A stretch of 64,000 nucleotides of DNA from NCBI GenBank assembly GCA_025677825.1, contig JAIXMO010000049.1, positions 124,001-188,000 on the forward strand, written 5' to 3'. The translations under genes and the position numbers were made by a program. The stretch comes from Helicostylum pulchrum (lineage: Eukaryota > Mucoromycota > Mucoromycetes > Mucorales > Mucoraceae). Of this stretch, positions 12,448-23,880 are shown piece by piece; positions within the stretch are counted from its first letter, which is position 1, and every line of letters begins with the position of its first letter. The notes under the pieces are model-generated. The model was not told the DNA's origin and ran no database searches. It worked only from the letters and a program-made list of their open reading frames with translations.

Positions 12448-12912
12448 AACATAATATTGATATAATTTCATTATACTTGAGTTTAGTCCGTTGTGTTTGG
12501 TGTAAGAAGAATCAATGAAACTTTATTTAACGTTTGTTTAGTTTTTTCTTGGCGAAAAGAAGCTGTCAGTTGAATTACGTTTTGACAACCTTCAGCTTGA
12601 AAATAATATTTATTATTTGAATTAAAAAAAAAAAGGAGAAGTCTCGACTTCTGGACCATAAAATACTCTTTTTTTTTCTTTTTCTCTATATTTTTGGTAT
12701 ATGAAAAATAGAATGATATGTATGCGTATTATGTTTCCTATTTTATTTTAAATATTGTTGATCTTAGGTCTTCGCATAACTAAGTCGTCAATGAACTATG
12801 GATGAAAGTCAATCCCGTAAGACCGACTCTTAAATAAAGTTTCATTGATTCTTTTTACGCCAAACACAAGGGACTAAACTCAAGTATAATGAAATTATAT
12901 CGATATTATGTT
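12448..12912. mobile_element. 465-bp element with 83-bp terminal inverted repeats (MITE-like)
   Basis: Bases 12448-12530 and the reverse complement of 12830-12912 match at 79 of 83 positions by eye. Both arms begin AACATAATAT and end CTTTATTTAA at their inner edge. The 299-bp centre is AT-rich without an open frame. This architecture is that of a miniature inverted-repeat transposable element or of a foldback element. I see no obvious target-site duplication next to the arms, so the exact ends are uncertain. No coding capacity, so any movement would need a transposase from elsewhere. Confidence 0.8.
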
Positions 12913-13371
12913 AAAACTTAGTTTACAATACCTCTTTTTCTTATACTCCTACAAGCTAATTTCAGGTCTTAAACTGACACAATTATACAAGTAACAATCA
13001 GCTAAAATGATTCAAATATAAAAATCAACTCGGTTTTATATTATGTTTCATCAACTTGGATGTCGGCAACTGATGAAAAGGATATTCGATAATAACTTGC
13101 ATGTCAGAAGAATAACAATTCATCTCACTTGAAGCGTCCACTTCAGAGATAGTACCATCCAAAGGAGCCGTTGACACTATACTACTAATACCACTGGATT
13201 AATATTTATATAATTTATGCTCAGATATATTTAAAAATACCTTCTACAGTTTCATTCGTTATAATACTTTTTTAATTCATCGCATTATTGATCTGAATGG
13301 TTTGTGCTGTAATGTATACACTTATTCAAATGAAATACTAATCAGTATCTGATTCAAAATTAAGTTGCTTT
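12913..13371. other. Intergenic between accessory elements
   Basis: AT-rich, no supported gene; probably decayed element or flank sequence. Confidence 0.3.
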
Positions 13372-13870
13372 TTGATGGAGCATATGTCTAAGCGTGGTTG
13401 TAAATGTCGAAAATTGCCAGACCGAAGTCCTATACAGCTTAGAATGAAATCTTACAACGCTTATGTTAAAGTTGTATCGGATCTGTGTAAGACCCAAAAG
13501 GCTCTAGGTTGGAATCCCAATGGTTTAGCTAGAGGTCCTTTAGTAGCAGCTTTTTTTGGATACTCTCGACAAGAAAAAAGGAAAAAACCAGAGGGTTTAC
13601 TTCGCTGATCGTGGTAAAAACGGTTTAAATGATATATATATAAGAAAGGAACTTCAAGAAATAAGTGGATATTTCATGACTGAAAAAAATGATTGTCGCA
13701 GCTCAAGAGATAGGCTCTGTTTTCTTCTTAGTCATGCTATGCTTTGCCGCAGTCAAAATGCTTTAGGGATGCAGTTTGCAAATTTATTTTTTCTCAATCT
13801 TTTCTATAATCCAAGAATGAAAACAGAAGATTGCCAACAAAAACTAGCACATAGACATCTTTTCTCTTAA
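13372..13870 (+). pseudogene. Ndc10/Crypton-like DNA-binding relic (frameshifted)
   Basis: Two overlapping open frames, 13372-13608 and 13556-13870, read as one protein broken by a frameshift near 13590. The first includes GWNPNGLARGPLVAAFF, the second RSSRDRLCFLLSHAMLCRSQ followed by LGMQFANLFFLNLF. The RDR-x-LL-x-H-x-M-x-R-x-x-N-x-L-x-x-Q-x-ADLF-like pattern resembles the Ndc10/GCR1-type, Crypton-related tyrosine recombinase domains common in Mucorales. This is recognition from memory without a search; an unrelated mobile-element protein is possible. No catalytic residues of a recombinase can be seen in what is left. Confidence 0.4.
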
Positions 13871-14089
13871 ATTTAATAAAAAAAATGTATATATATATAT
13901 ATATACCCTTTTACTTTTCATCACTAAATAATGCAAAAAAGCATTTTTTTAAATCTAAAAAAGTAATTAACCTCGACTGAAATTTAAAGAGATTTGGAAC
14001 TGTGGCGGGTCTTGGTGGGAAATAACACCTTCACAGTACTCTGGACACGGAAATGGTCCACAGGATAAAAAGGTCTGCTTTGGAAGCGT
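13871..14089. other. Intergenic
   Basis: AT-rich, includes a TA dinucleotide run at about 13887-13905. No gene supported. Confidence 0.3.
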
Positions 14090-14252
14090 GGCTCAATTAA
14101 AACAGACGTGCCTATAACAGCAAATAGTTGAGAAGGGCACTATTAGTGACACTGAAATAAACAATAGCCTAGCTAGTGGATCTGTGAAGAAGTACATCAG
14201 GACCCAAAAAAATACCTTTTGGACTGACATAGTCGAAAACTATTTTGATGAT
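14090..14252 (+). repeat. Degenerate partial duplicate of the Fanzor N-terminal coding region
   Basis: This segment is a diverged direct repeat of 14631-14811 inside the following gene. Shared blocks include GGCTCA-TTAAAACAGACGTG, CTAGCTAGTGGATC and TTTTGGAC-GACATAGT. Translated, both give AEINN-LASGSV and FWTDIVEN-FD type sequence. The duplicate contains its own stop codons and is not coding now. It may be the stub of a second tandem copy of the element. Confidence 0.8.
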
Positions 14253-14376
14253 ACATTGCTGTCTCCGATTAATCAATAAATTTCATGTGATTCATAACAG
14301 CATTTCTGTATTTTTAAATCTTTTTCTTGTTCATCTTTCCAGCTTCCTTTCTTTTCAATATAACTTTTTGATTTAA

Positions 14377-17300
14377 ATGAAATACAGCAAAAAGAGACAG
14401 AAGCATACTTACGATACTGGAAATTACGCTCCAAACCCTTGCCCAATTTGGAAAACGAGCATAAAAAGAGGGTACGAAGTAGAATCCTTAGCAGGTCCAA
14501 GTAATAGAAAACGTGCCAAGGGAGACGAAAAAGTACTGAGAGATCGCGCTTTACAAGAAGCTCTAGACACAGAAATGATCAAAAGATTAACCAGAAAGAT
14601 AAAGACATGTATTTTGCAGAAGGGAAATGCGGCTCAGTTAAAACAGACGTGTCTGGAACAATAAAGAATTGAAAAGGGGACTGTTACTGACGCGGAAATA
14701 AACAATGACCTAGCTAGTGGATCGGTGGAAAGTTACATCAGGCACAGCAAAAAGAAAAATATAGCCTTTTGGACCGACATAGTTGAAAACCATTTTGATG
14801 GAATCTTGTCGTAATTACAGCAAGAAAACGTTACCGCATCTGAGGGCAGTTCTCGCGCTAAACCAGAAAACACTTCTGAGAATGTGGTCAATATAGATAC
14901 CTCTAGAACTTGCTCTGTTCAATTCTCAACTATACTCAGAGAAGATTTGCCTGAAGACATTTCACAGTGGTTTCAAAAGACACTGAAGGATTCTTTACGG
15001 AATACCACTAACTACTTAACAGACTTCTCTGTTCGCCTATATAAGATTTTCCTTCTTCTCCAACAAACCTCTTTTGAAATAACCAGTTCAAATGTTATTA
15101 GTCTTAGTGCTGCCAAAGGCGTCGCGATCAATACAATTTTACCGATTGCCTACCAATCCAAGGAGGACGAATTTCTGGCACCCCATTATAAACCGGAATG
15201 CACCGATAATGATTTATTCCAACAGCAAATGAAGACCTTGTTCAGTTCAGCTCATCTTTCAGCAATTCACTCAAAATATTACGGCGATGACGGAATACAA
15301 GCAGAAACCTTGAAAAAGTATCCATTACACGCTGCTGTTTTTAAGCTCATGCCCACCGACGAGACAAATCATTTCAAGTGTGACGCTGATACTCACGCAA
15401 TGAAACTGGCTTTAGCTGGTTACATGGTTAACTTCTCAAACATGTGGAAAAAATCTAATCGTTTTTATAAACTATTGAACAACCTGTTGCAAGTTTTACT
15501 TAAAATACATCTCGCTCCTACAAGAGAACGACGATATAAGGATTTTATTGCCCAAAAGAAGCAAGAAAAAATCGAACGTCATGGTACATCGCAAAAGTTG
15601 GTGAAAAAATCGAGAAGCAGCCTACGAAGATTTTCTAAAAAAGAAAGAGCAAAACAGGAATATTATCAACAGAAAGTATCACAAGATCATAAACAGCGAA
15701 GTGTATGGGAGGAAAAGGTAGCAACATGCAAACAAAAAATTCCCGATTTTGAGGAAAATATAATGAAAGAGGTACGTAAAGTCAATAATGTGTTTGAGAC
15801 CACTACGTTAATAAAAATGTGCTATATAGCGCAAATCTTTGCCTTCGAGCAATATAAAAGAGGTATCTGAAGATGAAAAAGCTATGGAGCTAGAAGTTGC
15901 AAGCGAAATAGAACTGGATTATATTGAAGATATTGAAGATCAAGATGATGAACAAGAACAGCGTAATGACACCGACCTGTCAAGAAGGCGTTTATTCCAT
16001 TTGCAGTCTATTATTAGAGATTTATTGTTGAAAAGCGGCAAGAAGTCTGTAAGTGTACAAGACCTTAAAGATACTTCTAATGATCTCGAGGACAAGGAAA
16101 TAAGTGTCTGTATGTTGATATTCAACTTAATTGCTCCGTATATTCCTGTTCACAAAAACAGAGGATCCTTTGCGTATCAATTGCCCTTTCTGCTTATGTG
16201 TAATCAAATATTTCGGGTAACTGAATACTTCAAATTTGTGATAAAGTTATGTCCTATCATTAAACCAGGGAGTCTATCTTCCCTTCGGATGGATGCAGCT
16301 GGCTTATACAGCTTGTTTAGCTCACAGAAAGTTAAAGAAAAACCATTGAGAGTATTTGATCACAATAATCAAGAGATCACATCGAAGCAAGCCGCGACAG
16401 AACAAAAAGACGCCATGTTTGGATCATACTTCAATCTCCCAAAGGTCTTCCAACGTTCAGCAAGTTATAGACAAGTCTTTCAACATTACATGATATTTCT
16501 ACCTGGGCTACAGACCGTTCGATTAATGGGAGAGATAAAAAAATCCCCACCATGTCAAACATCCATTGAACTACAAGAGCAACAAGAACAAGTTCCGTCT
16601 GTCGTAGAGAAACAACCAAAACGGAAGATAGAATCACAAGGAAAAGAAGAAAGGATGAAGTTACTTAGAAGAGAGCAGGATGACACTATGAAGGAGTTAA
16701 AATTGGCTCTTGAAGAAAGAAAGAAATTTACCGTGCGTCAAGAGATGAAACAACTGAAAGGCCAATGGGTGAAAGGTCAAAAGACACCCTCTAATCAAGT
16801 CTTGTTCGAAAAAATAAACAAGTTGAAAGAAAAACGCGACGAGCTTCAACAAAAAGTATTCCTTTTGAGCAACAAGAAGAAGGAGCTAGGAAAGGGAATT
16901 TCTTATTTAAACAGACGGGTTGGGGTAAATAACAAGGAAGATGAAGAAGAACAACCTGCTGTCAAAAAGAAGTTGGTCAGCTATAGTAACTATAAATGCA
17001 TGGAGAAAACTGAGAATTTGAAAATGGATGAAGAGCTTCTGAACGGAAATTTGTGTATGTCCGGCACAGATAACGGCATCGTGACAATGACAGAAACATG
17101 CAAGTTAGATCTCGAAAAATTCAAGTACCATCTTAAACTTTACAATCGATACGATGCTCTAGAAAATGAAGGTAAATAATATTTCTCTAAACAAACCGCG
17201 CGTAAGATCAAATAAATAAATAATATTTTCTATTAATTTTAGAAGTCACTGAAGAGGACAAGATCATGGCATACATTCCCAAGACTATGAAAATCTACTC

Positions 17301-18033
17301 GAAGGATATCCAATATCGATCAGGTGGTAAAAGTACTCAGGTAAATTTGATAAAAAAGAAGAATCGTGGAGAACAAGGTCAACGTATCGTAGAAATAGAA
17401 AAGGAATTATATGAAAGCAGCCTTTGGACCGCCACAAGCATCGACGATTTGACAAATAAATATTCAAAGCATGACGGCTATAAAGAAAATCTAAGAGATT
17501 TTTACTACTCAAAAAGCATGGTCAAGCAAAGAAGAAGATCCGAATTATCACTCCAACGTACAAAAGATCGCGTATGTTCGGAAGAGCGCAAATTCATTGG
17601 AAACAAGTCGAAGTCAATCATGTTTATTGGAGATCGTGGCTATGGAGTTGGTAGTAACATTAAAGGGCATATTAAATATGGTGGTAAATGGAAACCTGCT
17701 ATACACAGTCGCTATACTTCCGTTTGTATCACAAACGAGCATCATACGTCACAGACATGTTTGTTCTGCTACGGAAAATTAGACCATCCATTAAAAACGG
17801 TCGTATCAAAAAATGGCAAAGTATCTCTACGCTCCATCAAAGGGACGTTTGTTTGCAACAACAAAAAATGCCTGCTTCAAAAATTATCTGCTACTCACAA
17901 AGCTAGTTTAATCCTTGATATCGCTTTCCCTTCTTTCGATCCAAACACCAGTCAATCTAAAACTGAAAGATTTAAAAACACTGCCGTTGCTTTCCTTAAA
18001 CGAAACGCTTCTAGGCCCGCTTTCCCAAAGTAA
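14377..18033 (+). pseudogene. Fanzor (eukaryotic TnpB-like) protein gene, copy A, two nonsense codons
   Basis: Exons 14377-15771, 15830-17171 and 17243-18033 join in frame (phases 0 and 1) and would encode about 1175 residues. Two in-frame TAA codons interrupt exon 1, at 14662-14664 and 14812-14814. Motifs in order: a basic N terminus; a Lys/Arg/Gln-rich helical middle; FLPGLQTVRLMGE; a RuvC-I-like GTDNGIVTM with Asp; FIGDRGYGVGSNIKGH in place of the usual RuvC-II Glu; a Glu in ITNEHHTSQTC about 35 residues later; and a zinc ribbon made of CLFC and CNNKKC. The RuvC-III Asp (normally in an RD-x-x-x-A motif) is not seen; KLSATHKASLIL stands there. Family knowledge: Fanzors are RNA-guided DNA nucleases carried by eukaryotic transposons. 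This copy looks inactive. No terminal inverted repeats were recognised around it. Confidence 0.75.
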
Positions 18034-18526
18034 TACTTCTTAAGAAGGCAATGATGACTTTTTTTTTCTTTTTTTTTGACGACACTAACTTTTTAATTAC
18101 TCTTTCATCTTCAATAATAATTAATTTGAACATTCCAATGTAAGTATTACTCATAACCATTGGCTACATTTCCTTTGAAATTAATATACGATCATGTCTG
18201 AAATAGTTGATTTACCCTCACAGTATACCATGATGCTCTGCTCCATCCTATACCATTTGTAGTTTTGAATATATAACTTTTTACGATAAACTGGAACTAT
18301 TTATTAGTAAAGCATTTTTTGAACGAATGATTTGAATTTTCAGTAACAGACTGAATTTCCATTCCCAAATAGGAAGGTTTTATACGTTTTTGATCTGTGC
18401 ACGCAAAAAAAAAAAAAACGATGTCTCTCCCTTAAAAAAACACAATGAAAGTATAGAGTATAATTGGAACACATAATTTATAATCTCTTTTTCTTTTTCT
18501 TTTTCGATTTTTATATATATCAAGTC
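18034..18526. other. Intergenic
   Basis: 3' flank of Fanzor copy A, then the CT-rich leader (18480-18510) of the next gene. No gene or RNA structure recognised by eye. If copy A ever had a guide RNA it would be expected near its 3' end, but I cannot identify one. Confidence 0.3.
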
Positions 18527-19270
18527 ATGTTAATAATATGGTTTGCTATTACATCGTTTTTCATGTCTTTGGTTACCTGTTTTACTGGTAAGCAAAAAAT
18601 AAAATAAAAGAATTAATGTAGTACACTTTGTAATCAAATTTGTTTTTTAAAAAAAGATGATATAATTGTACAACAGATATACAATTCAAAGACTTTAATT
18701 GGTAATAAACACGCAAAGACTAAAAAGAAGAAGAAACACCACAATAAAAAAAAGCACAAGACTTATATATCGACAACAAAAAGTAATATCTATCCTAGTA
18801 AATCATCTCGTACTACCTTAATACAAACTATACCATTGTCTTCCTTACCGTCATCCATCTCTTCTACTTCAGTCGTTCTGCATATTAAAGCAACGCCTAC
18901 TACTATTATAGACTCGTCTCAACCTCAACTCTCGCACCAACCATATACTTCAAACCATCGCCTAGCACTGGGCCTAGGTTTAAGCTTCGGCTGTCTATCC
19001 GTCTTTATCTTACTCTGTTTGCTGATCTACAGTTACCAAAAGAGAAAAGCCATGTATCGTCATACCATTCAACCTGATAAAGGTAATTTTTTCGCGATGC
19101 CAAAACCTATTTTAGATGTTGTACCTGCGGTTCATACCAAATGGAGACCCAATAGTCTCTTGAGCGCGGTTCATTTAGCTGTTTCCAAGTCACCAAAGAG
19201 CAAATATTCAGGGGCCCTAAGTGAGTCGAAGAAAGAGTCGTCTTTGCCTTTGGTACAATCAAATAAATAA
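18527..19270 (+). CDS. Single-pass membrane protein with signal peptide, unknown function
   Basis: Two exons, 18527-18587 and 18657-19270 (224 residues). The first exon encodes a signal peptide (MLIIWFAITSFFMSLVTCF). The predicted outer part has a very basic patch (KTKKKKKHHNKKKH) and a Ser/Thr-rich stretch suited to O-glycosylation. A strong transmembrane segment follows (LALGLGLSFGCLSVFILLCLLI) and then a basic cytoplasmic tail of about 85 residues (YQKRKAMYRH) ending in Lys/Ser-rich sequence. This is the layout of fungal wall-sensor-like or other type I membrane proteins, but no known domain is recognised and I do not name a function. Confidence 0.7.
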
Positions 19271-19537
19271 AAAAAGAGGGTCCCTATTTTATAATGAAAT
19301 TTATTTGTACTTTATGGGGATCTATTGTTAGTTAAGCTTTTCTTTTTTAAAAAAATAATATAACGATAATTTACAAAAAAAAGAGGTATTTGTTTTTGTA
19401 TACGTTCAAAAAAAAAGGGGGGGGGGTTAGAAAGTGAAAGAGAGAATTTATTATTATTATTATATATATACAAATTATAAAGGTATTACGATATTATAAA
19501 GGTATTACGATATTATTTTACAATGGGAGAGGGAGGT

Positions 19538-22444
19538 TTATAATCTTTTACAATAGTTTTTAGGTACCCAACCAGATCGATAGTCATCAATGGTTGTACC
19601 GTACCACCAGTTTGGATCAATATAGTCTTTATCTTGACTGATGCGAAGGATGGTACCTTTCTTGACATCCAGTCTGTCTTCTTGGTGCATAGAAATGTCA
19701 TAAAGTACAACACATTCAAAGTCTTTAGAGGTTATAACTGGACCTTCTTGTTCCAGGTCAATCAAGTCTTCGAAATTTAGTTGTTGTGGTGATGGTGGTA
19801 ATACGGTATTAACAAACGATGAATTAGTCATGGCATCTGCAAAAAGTTAGTCTCTCTCTCTCTCTCTTTCTCATAGAGTACATACCACTATCGGTTATTG
19901 ACCTTGAATAATATGTATCAAGTGACCTTTGTCTGCGCTGTAACGAAGACGTGGACGAGTTACTAACGGAATTTGTATATTTCGGTCGATGAATAATACT
20001 AATCCGATCAGCAACATCTTCCATTCGGCTCAACTGGTGTGTATGTGCTGCAACAATCGATTCAAACGATAAAGCAGCCTGCATACCTAAATTGTGTTCT
20101 ACTAATTTTACCCATTCTCTTTGCATCAATCTAAAAAACTTTAATTGAACAAGCGCTAATCCACCAGTCAAGATATCAAAATATTTAGAGGTGAGTTCAA
20201 AGAATTTGGGAAGTTCTTCTACTAGTTGTGCGTTAATGGAGACGTAGGCATCGGCGGATTCTTGCAATGATTTGTCAGGTACGTCACCCTTTGATTTTAT
20301 GTCGCGGACTCGGTCGTAATCTATCATCTTTAAAGCGCGTTTGTGAATTACTTGCATTGGGTTCTCGAATACTTTGAGGAAATCGTCAATCCGGCTATAT
20401 ACAAATCCACGTACATCGTTATCCTAATGACAAAAGGTTTAGCGAGAGAAAATTATGAAAGAGGGGAGGAGGGAAAATTATATTACCAGTTCCCTCGATA
20501 AAGTACAAGCTAAATAAGCAGCCATTTTATTGAACTCGTCGATATTGTTTAGACTCTTGACACGTACACCACCCCAAGACTCATACAAAGATTCCATACT
20601 GCAAGCTACTTGTTGAAGATGATCAAATCCAATTTTAACATGTCTCACCCATCCTTGTACATCTCTTGCCAATTGTCTTATATACTCTTGTTGCTCTTCA
20701 AATTTCAAATTCAATGCTTCAAATAGTATATCATGTGTTGGTTCAATTGCAAGACCTGTCGCTTGTTTAAATTTTTGTGCTCTTCTTGTAAATCTTTTGT
20801 TGATACCGTGTCTACATAAAGAAAAAGTTGAATACAAGCTGTAATACACACTTAACAAAAAAAAACTCCACTTACACAACCTATATATATACACATATAA
20901 TTAATATCGAACCCTTTCTCAATATATATATAAATATATGTATATATTACTTACGTTGATTTCAGTCTTCTTTTTATCCCCTACAATTTTTTCTACTATA
21001 TCTTTTCGACGCTTTATTTCGTTAATATTATCAGCTACCTCTTGAATTTCCTTTACAGCAGCAGAAAGATCATCGTGATCGTCATGTGTAGGTGATGTCA
21101 GTGATAAAATTTCGCGTAATAATAATGGATATTTAAGGACACGTTGTACAGGTTTAATTAATAAACTACCTAAATCCCAACTTGTTGTTTTACCCTGAAT
21201 TTGTTCTTTACACTTCTAGAAAATACACGTATAAAAAACTTTCTTTTTTAGTGTTGAATTTTTAAAAAAATACATACATATATGCAACATACTGTTAAAA
21301 ATGCTTGAACTTCTGCTCGAGTTTCTAATTCTTGTAATTTTAAAACTGCATCCTCTTGTCGTTTACAGTATTCACTATAGATACTATCGATCGATCTCAT
21401 TGATTCTCTAAACGCAGTACCTACCGAATCCTGCTCACACGAATGATCTAATAAAGTAACAAACGTCCTTTCGAAATCAACAATATCAGGCAAATTCGAA
21501 AATAGATGGCGTACATCGGATTTACTCAAACAGCTGGTTGCTTGATCATAATAGATTTCTTTTAATAGCAACATATCCTTTTGATACGTTCGTTCTGTCT
21601 CTAATAGCTCTTGAATAACCTTGTATCGTTTAGGCGTGGAACCGGTTACTTCAGGCGAAAGAGATGTGAATTCACCTGCTGAATTTGGTCGGGTGATCGA
21701 GTTTTTTAAATTCTCGTGTTCGGTTTGTTGCTGCTGTTGCTGTTGGTTGGAGAACCAACTACTGATATGCCAACCTCTCTTTGAATGCGTCGAAGAGGAG
21801 TTTTGCGAAGAAGTGGATGTACTGCTGATCATACTACTGTTACCTGTTGTGGTACGGGATATCATGGCTGGAATATTTAACATAGGAGTGGGTGATGTAT
21901 TCAAGTTGCCAACATTTTTATTGTTTGTATCGATAGATAAAAATGAATGTTGATGTAGGTGATGATTTAGTTTAGGTTTAGCTGGTAAAGCTGGGGGTCC
22001 CGTTTTAGCAGCAATGATGAGTTTCTCTGGTAAGTTGGGCGGTCCTGTCTTGGAAGGTTTTAAAGGTATTGGTGGACGATAAGACTATAGTGTATATAAA
22101 AAAAATTAAAATAAAAACTAGCTCGGAATAAACTATTTTACCTGTTTTATCGGAATCGTACTTTCTTGTTGAAATCTAGCACGAATATCTTTAAATGCTA
22201 TGGGTGTTTGGTCAATAATAGACTCGGGCTCAACAGCAGCTGATTTAGGTCGAAGTGAAGGTGGTTTGGAAGGTGGAATGGGTTTAGGTTTTTCGAGATG
22301 ACTTGAGGTTTCAAATACACGAGAGAGTCGGTTTACGGTTGAACCATGACCACTTTCTTCTGTATGGAGATGTTGTATATATGAAGCTCGAGGCTTACTT
22401 TCCAACGTCTTTGAAAAGGCATCTGGTGGTTGAGACCTATTCAT
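19538..22444 (-). CDS. DH-BAR-SH3 Rho guanine-nucleotide exchange factor (Tuba/DNMBP-like)
   Basis: Minus-strand exons: 22444-22142, 22084-21293, 21215-20955, 20880-20876 (a 5-nt microexon), 20811-20487, 20423-19886 and 19836-19538, giving 840 residues. The N-terminal 200 residues are Pro/Ser-rich. A DH domain follows (VIQELLETERTYQKDMLLL; then LLIKPVQRVLKYPLLLREI). A BAR-like helical domain begins near HGINKRFTRRAQKFKQ and extends through exon 6. The C terminus is an SH3 domain (VVLYDISMHQEDRLDVKKG, PNWWYGT, SGWVPKNYC). Family knowledge: such proteins activate Rho/Cdc42 GTPases at curved membranes. Together with the formin upstream it fits a polarity role, by inference only. The microexon was deduced because no direct join of its neighbours keeps frame. 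Confidence 0.85.
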
Positions 22445-22467
22445 TTGCAGGGTTTTTCACCTATAAT

Positions 22468-22500
<33 letters not shown>

Positions 22501-23129
22501 GAGAGAATTATTTTTTTTTAAAGTTGAGAATGAAAATGAACAAAAATGCGTAGGTTCAAAGAGAGGGTATTTTTTTCAAGGACTGGTTGATTTACAGTCA
22601 GATGGATTTGGCTTATTTTGGAATTTGGAAAGCATTTGGGTGCATGAATATGCCTTTTCTTCCTTTTTTGTTTATTTTTAATATTCGTTAAAGTATTACT
22701 ATTTTTTTAACCTGTAACGTCGACATGTCTTTAAAATTTTATTTTACAAAAAGCAGCTGGTAAATATTGTCCATTTTAAGAAAATGAATGGCGCTGGCTG
22801 GAAAATGATTTGCAGTTTGTTGGCAAGTGATTGCCGTTTTCAAAACTTTAGTTTGTCTGTTTGGGCTAGGCCAAATTGGCGTTACTGAGTGAAAGCTTAA
22901 ATTCTTTCTTTTCGCTCTTAAAACTAAGTGTGCAAAAAACGATAACCTTTTTTAAATCTGATAATTTCTTGTTACTGATGTATCTACGTATTAAATATTT
23001 CAGAAATACTAAATTATACATTCTATTGTTCTATCGATTTTAAAGTCTTTACAAGATCATATATCAGGTTTACATAAATCAATGTCACATTATTTATAAG
23101 CTGCAAGCCTCTATCTTGTGTCTTTTTAT
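22445..23129. other. Intergenic, promoter of the Rho-GEF gene and relic flank
   Basis: A 22-base A tract lies at 22470-22491 just upstream of the Rho-GEF start. The rest is AT-rich. No gene supported; part may be the eroded 5' portion of the Fanzor relic that begins near 23130. Confidence 0.35.
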
Positions 23130-23880
23130 AAGGAACATACACGCGGTATAGACTTATCCACAAATATTGAATTAACTATACGAAAAGTTTATTCGTTAAA
23201 TTTTCGAACATTTCAACAAACTAATTGATTTTTATAATTTCAATACGACAAAAGACTCGTTTTTCTCGTATCAAGGTAGGCAACGTGCTCCAGAAAATAT
23301 AGTAAATTCGTTAACAAATGGCGGAACTAAATGCAGTAAGGACAGATAGATGTAGAAACAAAAAAGCAGTCGATGAAACGAATAAACGGCACGAGCAATC
23401 TGCTATTATTACAAAGTAAGCAATCGATCTCTTTTTAGCTGACACCATTTAATTTTTGGTAGAAAAAAAACAGAGTCCACAAATGGAAGCCCTTTCCTTT
23501 CTTGGTAGACAAGACAAATGTCCCGTTGGTAATCTTTGGGGATGGAATGAAAGGGAAAGATTGCGTAAAAATAAAAGGTGGCAGATTTGGAGTGACAGGA
23601 ATTTTAAGTCGCAACTTGAAACGGAAAGAGCGTTAACAATCAGGAGATTTGGTCCTTGTAGACATAGACGAGTATAGAGCATCCCGAATTTGTGCTACTG
23701 ACTCCTTGTCTCCACACAGAGAAGTAAAATGATGTGGCGTCCTTTTGTGGGGAAACTGTCATACCATATGACAGCATGGCATTAACGCTGCTAAAAATAT
23801 GATGAAGATTAGTCTTCCCGTTTGGGAAGGAGACGTCTACAGTAGAAAAAGTAGCAAGAATTAAAAACAAATATTTAGGT
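23130..23880 (+). pseudogene. Fanzor relic, copy B, C-terminal half
   Basis: No single long frame survives, but ordered pieces of a Fanzor C terminus can be read across frame changes. They are: FYNFNTTKDSFFSYQGRQRA followed by NGGTKCSKDR (about 23220-23350); a short basic piece (23350-23415); FLVDKTNVPLVIFGDGMKG and KDCVKIKGGRFGVTGIL (about 23495-23615), the RuvC-II region; then GDLVLVDIDEYRASRIC (about 23642-23692) with the downstream Glu; GVLLWGNCHT; and a decayed RuvC-III, QHGINAAKNM, in which the catalytic Asp has become Gly. At least three stops and two frameshifts are present. It resembles copy C (26-30 kb) more than copy A. Non-functional. Confidence 0.65.
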
